Source of the DNA: Selenomonadaceae bacterium
Lineage (GTDB): Bacteria > Bacillota > Negativicutes > Selenomonadales > Selenomonadaceae
Direction: 5' to 3'
Length of the DNA stretch: 53,123 nt
Assembly: GCA_024698045.1 (NCBI GenBank)
Contig: JAILRS010000006.1
Location: 1 to 53,123 of the forward strand
Part shown: in pieces, positions 42,868 through 50,930 of the stretch
Numbering within the stretch: the first letter of the stretch is position 1
Layout: every line of letters begins with the position of its first letter
The notes under the pieces: generated by a model
Told to the model about the DNA's origin: nothing
What the model saw: the letters and a program-made list of their open reading frames with translations, nothing else
Database searches by the model: none
Position numbers and translations under genes: made by a program

Positions 42868-43635
42868 ATGGATTTACAGTTAGACGAAAGTCTCGGAGAA
42901 AATTACAAAAGCAAATTACAAAAAGTCCGTGTGATGAGTGAAACTTGGTTGTTTGAAAATGTTTACTGTCCGTGTTGCGGCAATCCTCACATAGAGAAAA
43001 TGGAAAACAATTCTCCCGTAGCCGATGGGCAATGTGATTTTTGCGGCGAAATATTCGAGCTGAAGAGCAAACAAAATCATTTCGGCGCGAAAATTGTTGA
43101 CGGTGCTTATGACAAGATGATTACGCGAATAACAAGTCAAACGAATCCGCAACTTTTATTGATGCAGTATTCGCCGAAATTTTTGGTGACCGATTTGATG
43201 TTAATCCCGAAATTTTTCTTCACGGTTAACATAATCGAAAAAAGAAAACCTTTATCGCCGGGAGCGCGGCGAGCCGGTTGGGTCGGGTGTAACATTTTAT
43301 ATCGGGCAGTTCCTGCGCAGGGACAATTACCGATAATTTGCGACGGGAAGATAAACGATGTCGACGAAGTTGTGAATCGCTACAAGAAAATAAAACGTCT
43401 GCAGAACAATCAACTTGAGTCGCGCGGTTGGTTAATGGATGTCTTAAATTGCGTCAACGATATCGGCGAAGAGATTTTCACTTTGCAACAGGTTTACGAA
43501 TACATTGACGCGCTGAAGATTAAACACGGCGATAATCACAACATCGCGGCAAAAATTCGTCAGCAACTGCAATTTCTGCGCGACAAAGGTTTTTTAGAAT
43601 TTGTAGGGCGCGGCATTTATAGAAAGGTAAGGTAA
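42868..43635 (+). CDS. DpnI-type methyl-directed restriction endonuclease
   Basis: The 255-residue protein closely resembles DpnI, which cuts GATC only when the adenine is methylated. The PD-(D/E)xK active site is in place at the same numbering as in DpnI: Asp53, Glu64 and Lys66 in PVADGQCDFCGE-x-x-ELKSK. Two zinc-binding CxxC pairs are at 34/37 and 56/59. The segment KPLSPGARRAGWVGCNI and the C-terminal winged-helix end (KIRQQLQFLRDKGFLEF) also match. It starts three bases after glmS and lies directly before a small unknown gene and a DpnII remnant. The host should then not methylate its GATC sites. Confidence 0.92.
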   Translation: MDLQLDESLGENYKSKLQKVRVMSETWLFENVYCPCCGNPHIEKMENNSPVADGQCDFCGEIFELKSKQNHFGAKIVDGAYDKMITRITSQTNPQLLLMQYSPKFLVTDLMLIPKFFFTVNIIEKRKPLSPGARRAGWVGCNILYRAVPAQGQLPIICDGKINDVDEVVNRYKKIKRLQNNQLESRGWLMDVLNCVNDIGEEIFTLQQVYEYIDALKIKHGDNHNIAAKIRQQLQFLRDKGFLEFVGRGIYRKVR

Positions 43636-43639
43636 AATC

Positions 43640-44035
43640 ATGTCTGTTAAGCTTAATACGAATGTAAAAGAACGCGACGAAATAATTTTCGGCTCATATG
43701 ACGAAAGTCATTATTTGCACGAAGGCATTCGCGATTTTAGCAATTTGCCAATTGAAGCATTAGAAAAACTTTTTGAGTTGAATTTTGTCGACCCCGATGC
43801 AAAGCACAATACGGCTCCCTCCTCAAAAGAATTTTTTGATTTTGTGAAAAAGTACCCTCGATATACCGTTCAAGGATTTGCGACATCAACGAATCGCAGT
43901 TATTATGGCGTATTTTTTACCGGTGTTGAAAAAGAAGGCGACTTGGATAATTTGGATGAATTGGCAGACTTCGCGAAATTATTTGGTCATGCTGATGAAC
44001 TTCACGCCGAAAATTTATATTGCTGGTTTGATTAA
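43640..44035 (+). CDS. Unknown protein downstream of the DpnI-like gene
   Basis: I do not recognise this 131-residue protein. It is acidic, has no signal or membrane segment, and contains an aromatic-rich stretch (KKYPRYTVQGFATSTNRSYYG). Its stop falls where the truncated DpnII frame begins, and the two frames overlap by four bases (44032-44035). It may be a companion of the DpnI-like enzyme, comparable in position to dpnD in pneumococcal DpnI cassettes, but no similarity was seen. Alternatively its 3' end may have been created by the deletion that truncated DpnII. AGGTAAG precedes ATG 43658 less well than the start used here. Confidence 0.6.
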   Translation: MSVKLNTNVKERDEIIFGSYDESHYLHEGIRDFSNLPIEALEKLFELNFVDPDAKHNTAPSSKEFFDFVKKYPRYTVQGFATSTNRSYYGVFFTGVEKEGDLDNLDELADFAKLFGHADELHAENLYCWFD

Positions 44036-44472
44036 ACATATTTTTTCGGCGCGGCGGCAAACAAACAGAAAATCTTGTCAAAAAGTTTTTAGATAAATCC
44101 GGCGCAGAGTATCACGAGCAAAAACGTATAAAAGAAATCGAAGAAATGTTTGGACTTAATCTGTCGGCGATTTCCGCAAAAAACACTTCAACCAAAATAT
44201 TTGATTTTGTCGTAAAAACTTCTGATACGGTTTTCGGTATAGAAACAAATTTTTATTCAAGCGGCGGCTCCAAATTAAACGAGGTTGCACGCAGCTATAA
44301 AATGATTGCCACGGAAGCGAAAGATATCAAGGGCTTTAAATTCATGTGGATAACCGATGGCGAAGGCTGGCAGAACGCAAAAGGAAATCTGAAGGAAACA
44401 TTTGATATTCTCGACAATCTTTACAACATCAAGGACTTGGAAGACGGGATTTTTATCGAGCTTTTTAAGTGA
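44032..44472 (+). pseudogene. DpnII/MboI-type restriction endonuclease, 5'-truncated
   Basis: The frame reads RRGGKQTENLVKKFL, FDFVVKTSDTVFGIETNFY, GGSKLNEVARSYKMIATEAK and FMWITDGEGWQNAK, which match the C-terminal half of DpnII, the enzyme that cuts unmethylated GATC. The catalytic stretch (the Asp in DFV and the Glu-x-Asn) survives. About 140 N-terminal residues are missing, and no start codon lies before ATG 44146. The preceding frame is unrelated to DpnII by eye. The protein is therefore probably not functional. It is the scar of an older DpnII cassette at this spot. Confidence 0.82.
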
Positions 44473-44497
44473 ATTAAAATTTTTGGAGTTTTACCCT

Positions 44498-45235
44498 ATG
44501 AACGAGCGAGTAAAAATATTGGACGTGAATGTAGATTCGGTGACGATGACGCAAGCAGTCGAGCGCGTGACGGAAATAATCGAAACGGGCAGCCCCGAAC
44601 TTGTGGCGACGGCGAACGCCGAAATGTTGATGATGTCTACGCACGACGCCGAATTGAATAGGATATTAAACGCGGCAAGATTGGTCGTGGCGGACGGAGC
44701 CGGAACAGTCTGGGCGGCGCGACACTTGGGAAAATCAATGCCCGAACGCGTGGCAGGATATGACTTGGTGCAGGAATTGATGAAATTGGCGCCGTCAAAG
44801 TCGTGGAAATTTTTCCTGTTCGGCTCTTCGCCGGGGATAGCCGATAAAGCGAAAGCCAAAGCGGAAAAACTTTACCCGGGAATAAAAATCGTGGGTACGC
44901 GTAACGGCTACTTTTCGGCGGCGGACGAACCCGAAATCATTGCGCAGATAAAACAGGCCGAGCCCGATATTTTACTTGCGGCGTTAGGCGTACCGAAACA
45001 AGAGAAATGGCTGTTTGCTCACATGAACGAATTGCAAGTCCCCGTAAATATAGGAGTGGGCGGCACATTCGACGTAATGGCAGGAGCGGTAAAACGTGCG
45101 CCGCTATGGATGCAACGCGCTCATCTTGAATGGCTCTTTCGCGCAATGTTGCAACCCAGTCGCGCAGGCAGATTAATCGCTTTGCCCAAATTCGTCATGA
45201 AAGTTCATAAACAAAAGAAAGACGTAAGCAGCTGA
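44498..45235 (+). CDS. WecG/TagA/CpsF-family glycosyltransferase
   Basis: The 245-residue GT26 enzyme transfers an N-acetylmannosamine-type sugar to a lipid-linked precursor. Motifs in order: VATANAEMLMM near 37-47, VADGAGTVWAAR, FLFGSSPGIADKA, ALGVPKQEKW near 166 and GGTFDVMAGAVKRAP near 190. I chose ATG 44498, with TTGGAG ten bases upstream; the frame is open further 5' into the DpnII remnant. It belongs to cell-envelope glycan synthesis, such as teichoic acid-like, enterobacterial common antigen-like or capsule linkage. Confidence 0.9.
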   Translation: MNERVKILDVNVDSVTMTQAVERVTEIIETGSPELVATANAEMLMMSTHDAELNRILNAARLVVADGAGTVWAARHLGKSMPERVAGYDLVQELMKLAPSKSWKFFLFGSSPGIADKAKAKAEKLYPGIKIVGTRNGYFSAADEPEIIAQIKQAEPDILLAALGVPKQEKWLFAHMNELQVPVNIGVGGTFDVMAGAVKRAPLWMQRAHLEWLFRAMLQPSRAGRLIALPKFVMKVHKQKKDVSS

Positions 45236-45254
45236 CGAAAAACTTGCCAAAAGT

Positions 45255-45275
45255 AAAATCCTCGTTTAGAATCGA
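45255..45275 (+). repeat. Intergenic motif copy 2
   Basis: AAAATCCTCGTTTAGAATCGA repeats the segment at 2228-2250 with one base fewer. It lies about 67 bases before psd. Confidence 0.4.
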
Positions 45276-45341
45276 ATCGCAATTTTAACGAACACTAAAA
45301 GCCGCACAATTGACGGCAAAAAATTTGGAGCGTGAAAAGTT

Positions 45342-45968
45342 TTGAGTATTATCCGAGAAGGTTATTATTTTGCGAGCGGCGCGCTCCTAATTGCGCTGTT
45401 AACGGGTGTATTGATAAGCCCAACCGCTGCGATACCCTTCGTAGTACTTGCTTGCTATTGCATTTATTTTTTTAGGAATCCCAAACGCAATATCCCGACT
45501 GACGAATCTTTGATAGTATCGCCTGCGGACGGTACAGTGCAGGATATTGTAGAGCTCGAGGGCGATGATTTTGTAAAAAGTCCTTGCCGCAAAGTTATAA
45601 TCTTCCTGTCGGTTTTCGATGTGCATGTCAATCGCAGTCCGATTGCCGGCGAAATTAAAATACAAAAATATGTTTGCGGTCGTTTCCGTCCTGCTTACAA
45701 AGACAGTGTAGGCTTTGAAAACGAACGGCATTTAATAGGAATCGAAAACGAAAAAATTCGCGTGACGGTTACTCAAATCGCGGGGATATTGGCGCGGCGA
45801 ATAGTCAGTTGGGTCACGCTTGACGATAAACTTGAAAAGGGCGAACTTTACGGTTTGATTCGTTTCGGTTCGTGTACGGAAATTGTAGTGCCGAATAACG
45901 TTGAAATAATGGTGAACAAGGGCGACAAAGTCCGCGGCGGCGAAACGATTATCGGGCGAATAAAATAA
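45342..45968 (+). CDS. psd: Phosphatidylserine decarboxylase (short type)
   Basis: Psd converts phosphatidylserine to phosphatidylethanolamine at the inner membrane. It is made as a proenzyme that cleaves itself at a Gly-Ser to form the pyruvoyl group. The 208-residue short form has two N-terminal membrane segments (about 9-42), SPADGTVQDI near 63, VFDVHVNRSP near 92, and the self-cleavage site RFGS near 176-179. This is RFGSC-type rather than LGST. The start is TTG 45342, after GGAGCGTGA. pssA follows ten bases later, completing the pathway. Confidence 0.93.
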   Translation: MSIIREGYYFASGALLIALLTGVLISPTAAIPFVVLACYCIYFFRNPKRNIPTDESLIVSPADGTVQDIVELEGDDFVKSPCRKVIIFLSVFDVHVNRSPIAGEIKIQKYVCGRFRPAYKDSVGFENERHLIGIENEKIRVTVTQIAGILARRIVSWVTLDDKLEKGELYGLIRFGSCTEIVVPNNVEIMVNKGDKVRGGETIIGRIK

Positions 45969-45978
45969 GGTGATTGCG

Positions 45979-46692
45979 ATGAAATGGATGTTACCGAACC
46001 TCTGCACGGCTGCCAATTTGTTTTTCGGAATGTGCTCGATATTATCGACATACGAAGGAAATTTTTTCATGGCGGCGGTGTTTATACTGTTGGCATTGGT
46101 GGCTGACGGTATGGACGGACGAGTAGCGCGCGCGTTGAATGTATCATCAGAATTGGGCAAAGAAATGGATTCGTTGTGCGATTTGGGTTCTTTCGGCGTG
46201 GCACCTGCGTTTTTGGCCTATGCCTTCTGTATGCATAACTATGGAATGTTCGGCAAGGCGGCGGCGATAATATTCGCGTTGTGCGGTATGTGGCGGCTTG
46301 CTCGTTTCAATGTCAACACAAACACGGTGCACGGATTTTTTATGGGGTTGGCGATACCTGCAGGCGGCTGTATCATAGCCACAACGACTTTGCTTTTTTC
46401 GACACTGAATATTCATCCGGAAAAATTCGGGCTGGTTTATCCGATTACCGTTGTGATAATCGCCTATCTGATGGTTAGTCACGTGCATTATCCCGATTTC
46501 AAGGGCGACGGCGAAAAAATTTTCCTTGTGTCGAAAATATTCGCGGCGGCAATGTTCGCGGCAATAATCTATCTGACACAAGATGCAATTGTCTCGGGCG
46601 TGTTGACGGCAATTTTTACAACTTATGCAGTCTTCGGCATAGTCAATTCGCTGATAACATTGATGAATCGCGACAAGTTATCTTCGGAATAA
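45979..46692 (+). CDS. pssA: CDP-diacylglycerol-serine O-phosphatidyltransferase
   Basis: PssA makes phosphatidylserine from CDP-diacylglycerol and serine, the substrate for Psd. The 237-residue membrane protein has the CDP-alcohol phosphatidyltransferase motif (DGMDGRVAR near 46, then G-x3-D-x3-D at GKEMDSLCD). Multiple membrane segments follow. I chose ATG 45979 because AAGGTGA lies just upstream. A GTG at 45970 would overlap that site. Together with psd it forms a two-gene phosphatidylethanolamine operon, ended by a terminator. Confidence 0.94.
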   Translation: MKWMLPNLCTAANLFFGMCSILSTYEGNFFMAAVFILLALVADGMDGRVARALNVSSELGKEMDSLCDLGSFGVAPAFLAYAFCMHNYGMFGKAAAIIFALCGMWRLARFNVNTNTVHGFFMGLAIPAGGCIIATTTLLFSTLNIHPEKFGLVYPITVVIIAYLMVSHVHYPDFKGDGEKIFLVSKIFAAAMFAAIIYLTQDAIVSGVLTAIFTTYAVFGIVNSLITLMNRDKLSSE

Positions 46693-46697
46693 AATAA

Positions 46698-46727
46698 AAC
46701 CCCTTCCGAATTGGGAGGGGTTTTTTT
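46698..46727 (+). terminator. Terminator after pssA
   Basis: AACCCCTTCC and GGGAGGGGTT pair around GAATT, followed by seven T. It ends the psd-pssA transcript; cheX converges from the other side. Confidence 0.9.
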
Positions 46728-46811
46728 ATGATGACTTGATTAGTTCACATGCCCGAAGTAAATAATTTCGATTGACACTATGGAATCAGAAAAAATATTC
46801 GAGCGAAAATG

Positions 46812-47327
46812 TTATTCGGCAGAGAAGGAAGAATTATCCTTCGCAATAGGTTTTTCGGCTGCGTTTTCGATAGTGACGAAAAGATTAAAGGGATGTCCGT
46901 TTACTTCGGTCTCGACGGGCAAAAATACTTCGCTGCTCATTTCGGCATCGATGTTTTCTTCCTCGATAAGTTGAGGCGTAGTGATATCGACGTCAAAACC
47001 TAACTGCGCAAATTTAATCGCCGAACGTGCCGCAAGCATGTTGGCAACTTCACGAATGGCACTTTTTACGATGTTATTAAATTCGGTGACGGTCGCGCCC
47101 ATCATTGTCGAAGCGATAAACATTGCGGTATCTGCCGAAAGATTGCAGATGATGCAGCCCTTTACTTGTTTGATGAATCCGACTTTTACCGTTACGCCGT
47201 TACGAATAACATTTTTCTCCTTTAAGTTGATTTCAAGACGGCGCGGCTCTTCAAAACCCAAATTAGGCATGACGCCGACAAATGAATCGACTGCCAAATC
47301 AATAAGTTTCTTATCCACAGTGCTCAA
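46812..47327 (-). CDS. cheX: CheX/CheC-family CheY-P phosphatase-like protein
   Basis: The 171-residue protein belongs to the CheX/CheC/FliY group that dephosphorylates CheY-P. The active-site pair Glu93-x2-Asn96 is present in IREVANML, and the N-terminal half has the alternating strand-helix pattern of the fold. There is one E-x2-N motif, as in CheX; CheC has two. No other chemotaxis gene is nearby, so it may act in chemotaxis elsewhere or on another response regulator. Confidence 0.85.
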   Translation of the reverse strand: MSTVDKKLIDLAVDSFVGVMPNLGFEEPRRLEINLKEKNVIRNGVTVKVGFIKQVKGCIICNLSADTAMFIASTMMGATVTEFNNIVKSAIREVANMLAARSAIKFAQLGFDVDITTPQLIEEENIDAEMSSEVFLPVETEVNGHPFNLFVTIENAAEKPIAKDNSSFSAE

Positions 47328-47442
47328 TCTCCTTCCGCAAAATTTTTTTCTATATTTCTAGGTTGAATGTCTTTTACCTGCTTGCTTGCCAAATTATTTT
47401 TTTCTCTTACGAATTTATTGTTTGCGATTGTTGATATAGCAA

Positions 47443-47471
47443 TTGACAGGTTATATCAAATTCCATATAAT
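47443..47471 (+). promoter_or_regulatory. Promoter of the alanine/glycine symporter gene
   Basis: A perfect TTGACA (47443-47448) and a perfect TATAAT (47466-47471) are 17 bases apart. The start of transcription would be near 47478, so the frame beginning at 47443 cannot be the gene start. Confidence 0.85.
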
Positions 47472-47520
47472 TCACGAAGAAATTTTCATTGATTATTCAC
47501 AGAGGGAGGGGACAATTTGT

Positions 47521-48903
47521 ATGGATTTATCGCAAATTTTAAATGACGTCAATAATTTCGTCTGGGGTCCCGTAATGTTAGCTTTCCTTGTCGGCACGGG
47601 CATATTCTTAACCGTTCGCCTAAATTTTATGCCGTGGAGAAATCTTTGGTACGCAATCAAAATGATTATGGAGCATAAGGCGGATAACAAAGGAGATTTG
47701 TCACCGTTCCAATCGTTAATGACGGCATTGAGCGCGACGGTCGGCACGGGTAATATTGTCGGTGTCGCTACGGCTATGGCATTAGGTGGTCCCGGTGCAA
47801 TCGTTTGGATGTGGATTAGTGCGGCTTTTGGTCTGTCGACAAAATATGCCGAATCTGTTCTTGCGGTAAAATATCGCGAAACAAATTCCGTAGGCGAAAT
47901 GTCGGGCGGTCCCATGTACGCGATGAAAAACGGAATCGGCGGCACATTCGGGAAAATTTTGGCGACCTTGTTCGCCGTCTTCGCCGTCTGCGCCTCTTTC
48001 GGCATAGGCAATATGACGCAAGCCAATTCGATTAGTTCGGCATTCAATGCAAGTTTCGGTTGGTCAAACGAAATCACGGGCATTCTTCTTGTAATCTGTT
48101 CATTGGCGGTTCTCATTCGCGGTGTTCATTCTATCGGCAAAGTTTCAAGCTTTATCGTGCCGAGCATGGCATTTTTCTACATTCTTTTCACCGTGATAAT
48201 TATTATCGTCAACTTTGAAAATATTCCTTCGGGTTTGGCGATAATGTTCCAAATGGCTTTTTCTCTTGAATCGGTTGCGGGCGGTGTCGGCGGCTCGATT
48301 GTCGCAAGTATGTTGACGGCTATGCGTTGGGGTGTTGCGCGCGGTGTTTTCTCCAATGAAGCAGGTTTAGGCTCTGCTCCAATCGCGGCGGCTGCAGCAA
48401 GGACGGATCACGCGTCTCAACAGGGCTATGTAAACATGACGGGCACTTTCTTTGATACGATGATTATCTGTTTCTTAACCGGTTTGGTTATCGCAAGCTC
48501 GGGCGTTTTGGGTACGACAGACCCCGAGACCGGTAAAGTTATTTCGGGTGCTCCCCTTACGATTTTGGCATTCAGTACCGTTTACGGCGAAGGTGCGAAA
48601 TATATTGTGTCAATCGCTCTGGCTCTGTTCGCTTACTCAACTATTTTGGGTTGGGAATATTACGGCGAAAAATCTCTCGAATATTTAGTGAGCAATCGTG
48701 TAATCATAATCGCCTATCGTGTCATTTTCAGTCTCATAACTTTTATCGGCGCGACTCAAACTCTCGATATCGTTTGGAATTTTTCCGATACGATGAACGG
48801 CTTGATGGCAATACCGAACTTATTATGTCTGTTAATTCTGCATAAAGATATCGCAAACGAATGTTTTGACTACCAAAAGAATTTCATAAATCGCGGATTG
48901 TAA
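47521..48903 (+). CDS. Alanine/glycine:cation symporter (AGCS family)
   Basis: The 460-residue membrane protein takes up alanine or glycine with Na+ or H+. The family motifs are PWRNLWYAIKMI near 36-47, LSATVGTGNIVGVATA near 74-89, GGPGAIVWMW, and the cytosolic RGVFSNEAGLGSAPIAAA near 270-287. About eleven membrane segments are visible. ATG 47521 follows GGGAGGGG by nine bases and lies 43 bases after the predicted transcription start. It is monocistronic. Confidence 0.94.
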   Translation: MDLSQILNDVNNFVWGPVMLAFLVGTGIFLTVRLNFMPWRNLWYAIKMIMEHKADNKGDLSPFQSLMTALSATVGTGNIVGVATAMALGGPGAIVWMWISAAFGLSTKYAESVLAVKYRETNSVGEMSGGPMYAMKNGIGGTFGKILATLFAVFAVCASFGIGNMTQANSISSAFNASFGWSNEITGILLVICSLAVLIRGVHSIGKVSSFIVPSMAFFYILFTVIIIIVNFENIPSGLAIMFQMAFSLESVAGGVGGSIVASMLTAMRWGVARGVFSNEAGLGSAPIAAAAARTDHASQQGYVNMTGTFFDTMIICFLTGLVIASSGVLGTTDPETGKVISGAPLTILAFSTVYGEGAKYIVSIALALFAYSTILGWEYYGEKSLEYLVSNRVIIIAYRVIFSLITFIGATQTLDIVWNFSDTMNGLMAIPNLLCLLILHKDIANECFDYQKNFINRGL

Positions 48904-48925
48904 ATTGTCCCCGAAAAATTTTTTG

Positions 48926-48956
48926 CCACGGCTGTTAACGGCTGTGGATTTTTTTT
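48926..48956 (+). terminator. Terminator after the symporter gene
   Basis: CCACGGCTGTTAACGGCTGTGG forms a stem around TGTTAACG, followed by A and eight T. Confidence 0.88.
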
Positions 48957-49003
48957 ACGGACGAAAATATTTTGCACGGTAACGCGCCAACCATCAAATT
49001 TTC

Positions 49004-49012
49004 TGTTATAAT
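49004..49012 (+). promoter_or_regulatory. Extended -10 promoter of proS
   Basis: TGTTATAAT is an extended -10; the -35 region is poor. The start of transcription would be near 49018, leaving about 28 bases of leader, so no T-box precedes proS. Confidence 0.5.
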
Positions 49013-49046
49013 GAACCGAAAATTTTTTCAGAGGTGAACTATTTAA

Positions 49047-50762
49047 ATGAAGGCAACACAACTTTACGCACCGACATTGCGCGAATCTCCTGCGGAAGCG
49101 GAATTAATCAGCCATAAACTTATGTATCGCGCCGGCTTGATTCGCAAAACCGCGGGCGGTTTATATTCTTATCTGCCGCTTGGTTGGCGCACGATAAAGA
49201 AAATCATGCAGATAATCCGCGAAGAAATGGACACTAAGGGCGGACAGGAAATAATGATGCCGATTGTGCAACCTGCGGAACTTTGGCAGGAATCGGGAAG
49301 ATGGGCGGTCTACGGCGACGAAATGATGCGGCTTAAAGATCGTCACGGCAGAGAATTTGCATTGGGTCCCACTCATGAGGAAATGATTACTTCTCTTGTT
49401 CGCGACGAGGTTAAATCTTACAAACAGTTGCCGCTTATGCTCTATCAAATGCAAAACAAATACCGTGATGAAATTCGTCCGCGTTTCGGTTTGATGCGTA
49501 GCCGCGAATTTATCATGAAAGATTTGTATTCATTCGATCGCGATGTTGACGGCATGAATATTTCTTACGAGAAAATGTATGACGCTTACAGCAGAATTTT
49601 CACGCGTTGCGGTTTGAAATTCCGCGCGGTAGAGGCAGATAACGGAGCAATCGGCGGCGGTCATTCGCATGAGTTTACGGTATTGGCTCCAAGCGGCGAA
49701 TCAAGTATTGCTTATTGCGAAAGTTGTGATTACGCGGCAAGCGACGAGAAAGCCGAATTGAAAGTTATTCACGCCGAACGGGAAGAACTTCGCCCGATTG
49801 AAAAAGTTTCTACGCCCGATTGTCATACGATTGACGCGGTTAAAAATTTCTTGAACGTCCCGATAGAAAAAACCATCAAGGCAGTTGCGTTTATGGATGA
49901 CGACGAAAGATTGATTGTGGCATTCGTACGCGGCGACCATGAAGTAAATGAAATCAAAGTCATGAATGCCGTCGACGGTGCCAATCATCTTTACATGGCG
50001 GATGAAAAACTTATAGCCGCGGCAAATTCCTGCGCAGGTTTTATGAGCCCGATAGGTCTTAACGATAAGGCAATAGTAGTCGTCGACCAAACAGTCATGG
50101 AAATGTACAACGCGGTAGCCGGCGCAAACGAAGTCGACGCACATTTTATCAATGTCACTCCGCGCAGAGATTTCAACGCCGAAAAAATTACCGTCGCCGA
50201 TATTCGTATGATTCAAGTCGGGGATCCTTGTCCTCATTGTGGGAAACCGTTGAGCATGACGCGCGGCATTGAAGTCGGTCAAGTCTTCACATTGGGCAAA
50301 AAATACAGCGAGGCTCTTCATGCAACTTTCTTGGATGAAGACGGTAAGGAAAAAACTTTTGAAATGGGTTGCTACGGAATCGGAGTCGGGCGGACAATGG
50401 CGGCGGCAATCGAACAGCGTAACGATAAAGACGGAATCATTTGGACTCGTGCGATTGCTCCGTTTGAAGTGGTAGTCGTACCCGTCAATGCCAAAGATGC
50501 CAATCAACTTGCCTACGCCGAAAAAATTTACGAAGAACTCAAGGCGGCAGGCGTTGATGTTTTGCTCGATGATAGGAAAGAACGCGCCGGAGTAAAATTC
50601 AAAGACTGCGATTTAATCGGTTATCCTCTGCGCGTGACGATTAGCCCGAAAACTTTGGAAAGCGGTTCGGTTGAAATAAAAATCCGTCACAACGGCGAGA
50701 TGTTGAATTTCGACCGCAGTGAATGTGTTTCCAAAGTCATCGACCTGTTGAAAACTCTTTGA
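49047..50762 (+). CDS. proS: Prolyl-tRNA synthetase (bacterial type)
   Basis: ProS charges tRNA-Pro. The 571-residue class II enzyme has motif 1 near 50-90, motif 2 (MYQMQNKYRDEIRPRFGLMR near 130-155), and the FIMKDLYSFD element. The editing (INS) domain of bacterial-type ProS covers about residues 225-390 (IEKTIKAVAFM then DERLIVAFVRGDHEVN). Motif 3 is GCYGIGVGRTMAAA near 443, and the anticodon-binding domain ends the protein. AGAGGTG precedes ATG 49047. Confidence 0.96.
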   Translation: MKATQLYAPTLRESPAEAELISHKLMYRAGLIRKTAGGLYSYLPLGWRTIKKIMQIIREEMDTKGGQEIMMPIVQPAELWQESGRWAVYGDEMMRLKDRHGREFALGPTHEEMITSLVRDEVKSYKQLPLMLYQMQNKYRDEIRPRFGLMRSREFIMKDLYSFDRDVDGMNISYEKMYDAYSRIFTRCGLKFRAVEADNGAIGGGHSHEFTVLAPSGESSIAYCESCDYAASDEKAELKVIHAEREELRPIEKVSTPDCHTIDAVKNFLNVPIEKTIKAVAFMDDDERLIVAFVRGDHEVNEIKVMNAVDGANHLYMADEKLIAAANSCAGFMSPIGLNDKAIVVVDQTVMEMYNAVAGANEVDAHFINVTPRRDFNAEKITVADIRMIQVGDPCPHCGKPLSMTRGIEVGQVFTLGKKYSEALHATFLDEDGKEKTFEMGCYGIGVGRTMAAAIEQRNDKDGIIWTRAIAPFEVVVVPVNAKDANQLAYAEKIYEELKAAGVDVLLDDRKERAGVKFKDCDLIGYPLRVTISPKTLESGSVEIKIRHNGEMLNFDRSECVSKVIDLLKTL

Positions 50763-50858
50763 TGTTTTAATTCAAACTGTGTTGCTGTCGATAAAAATTT
50801 TTCCGTGTTCAAACTGCATGGAGACTTTTGAATCAAGGTAACGATACATAAAATTAAA

Positions 50859-50893
50859 AGCGAACGTCTTTATCGGGCGTTCGCTGTTTTAAT
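50859..50893. terminator. Bidirectional terminator between proS and the activase-related gene
   Basis: AGCGAACG and CGTTCGCT pair around an 11-base loop. GTTTTAATTT follows on the plus strand and TTTTAATTTT on the minus strand. It serves both convergent genes. Confidence 0.85.
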
Positions 50894-50930
50894 TTATAGT
50901 ATGAAAAATTTTTACTCCGTCGTCGAAAAA

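Noticed and set aside
48904..49046. T-box riboswitch upstream of proS
   Set aside because: The gap is occupied by the previous terminator and a promoter, leaving a leader of about 28 bases; no T-box core sequence is present.
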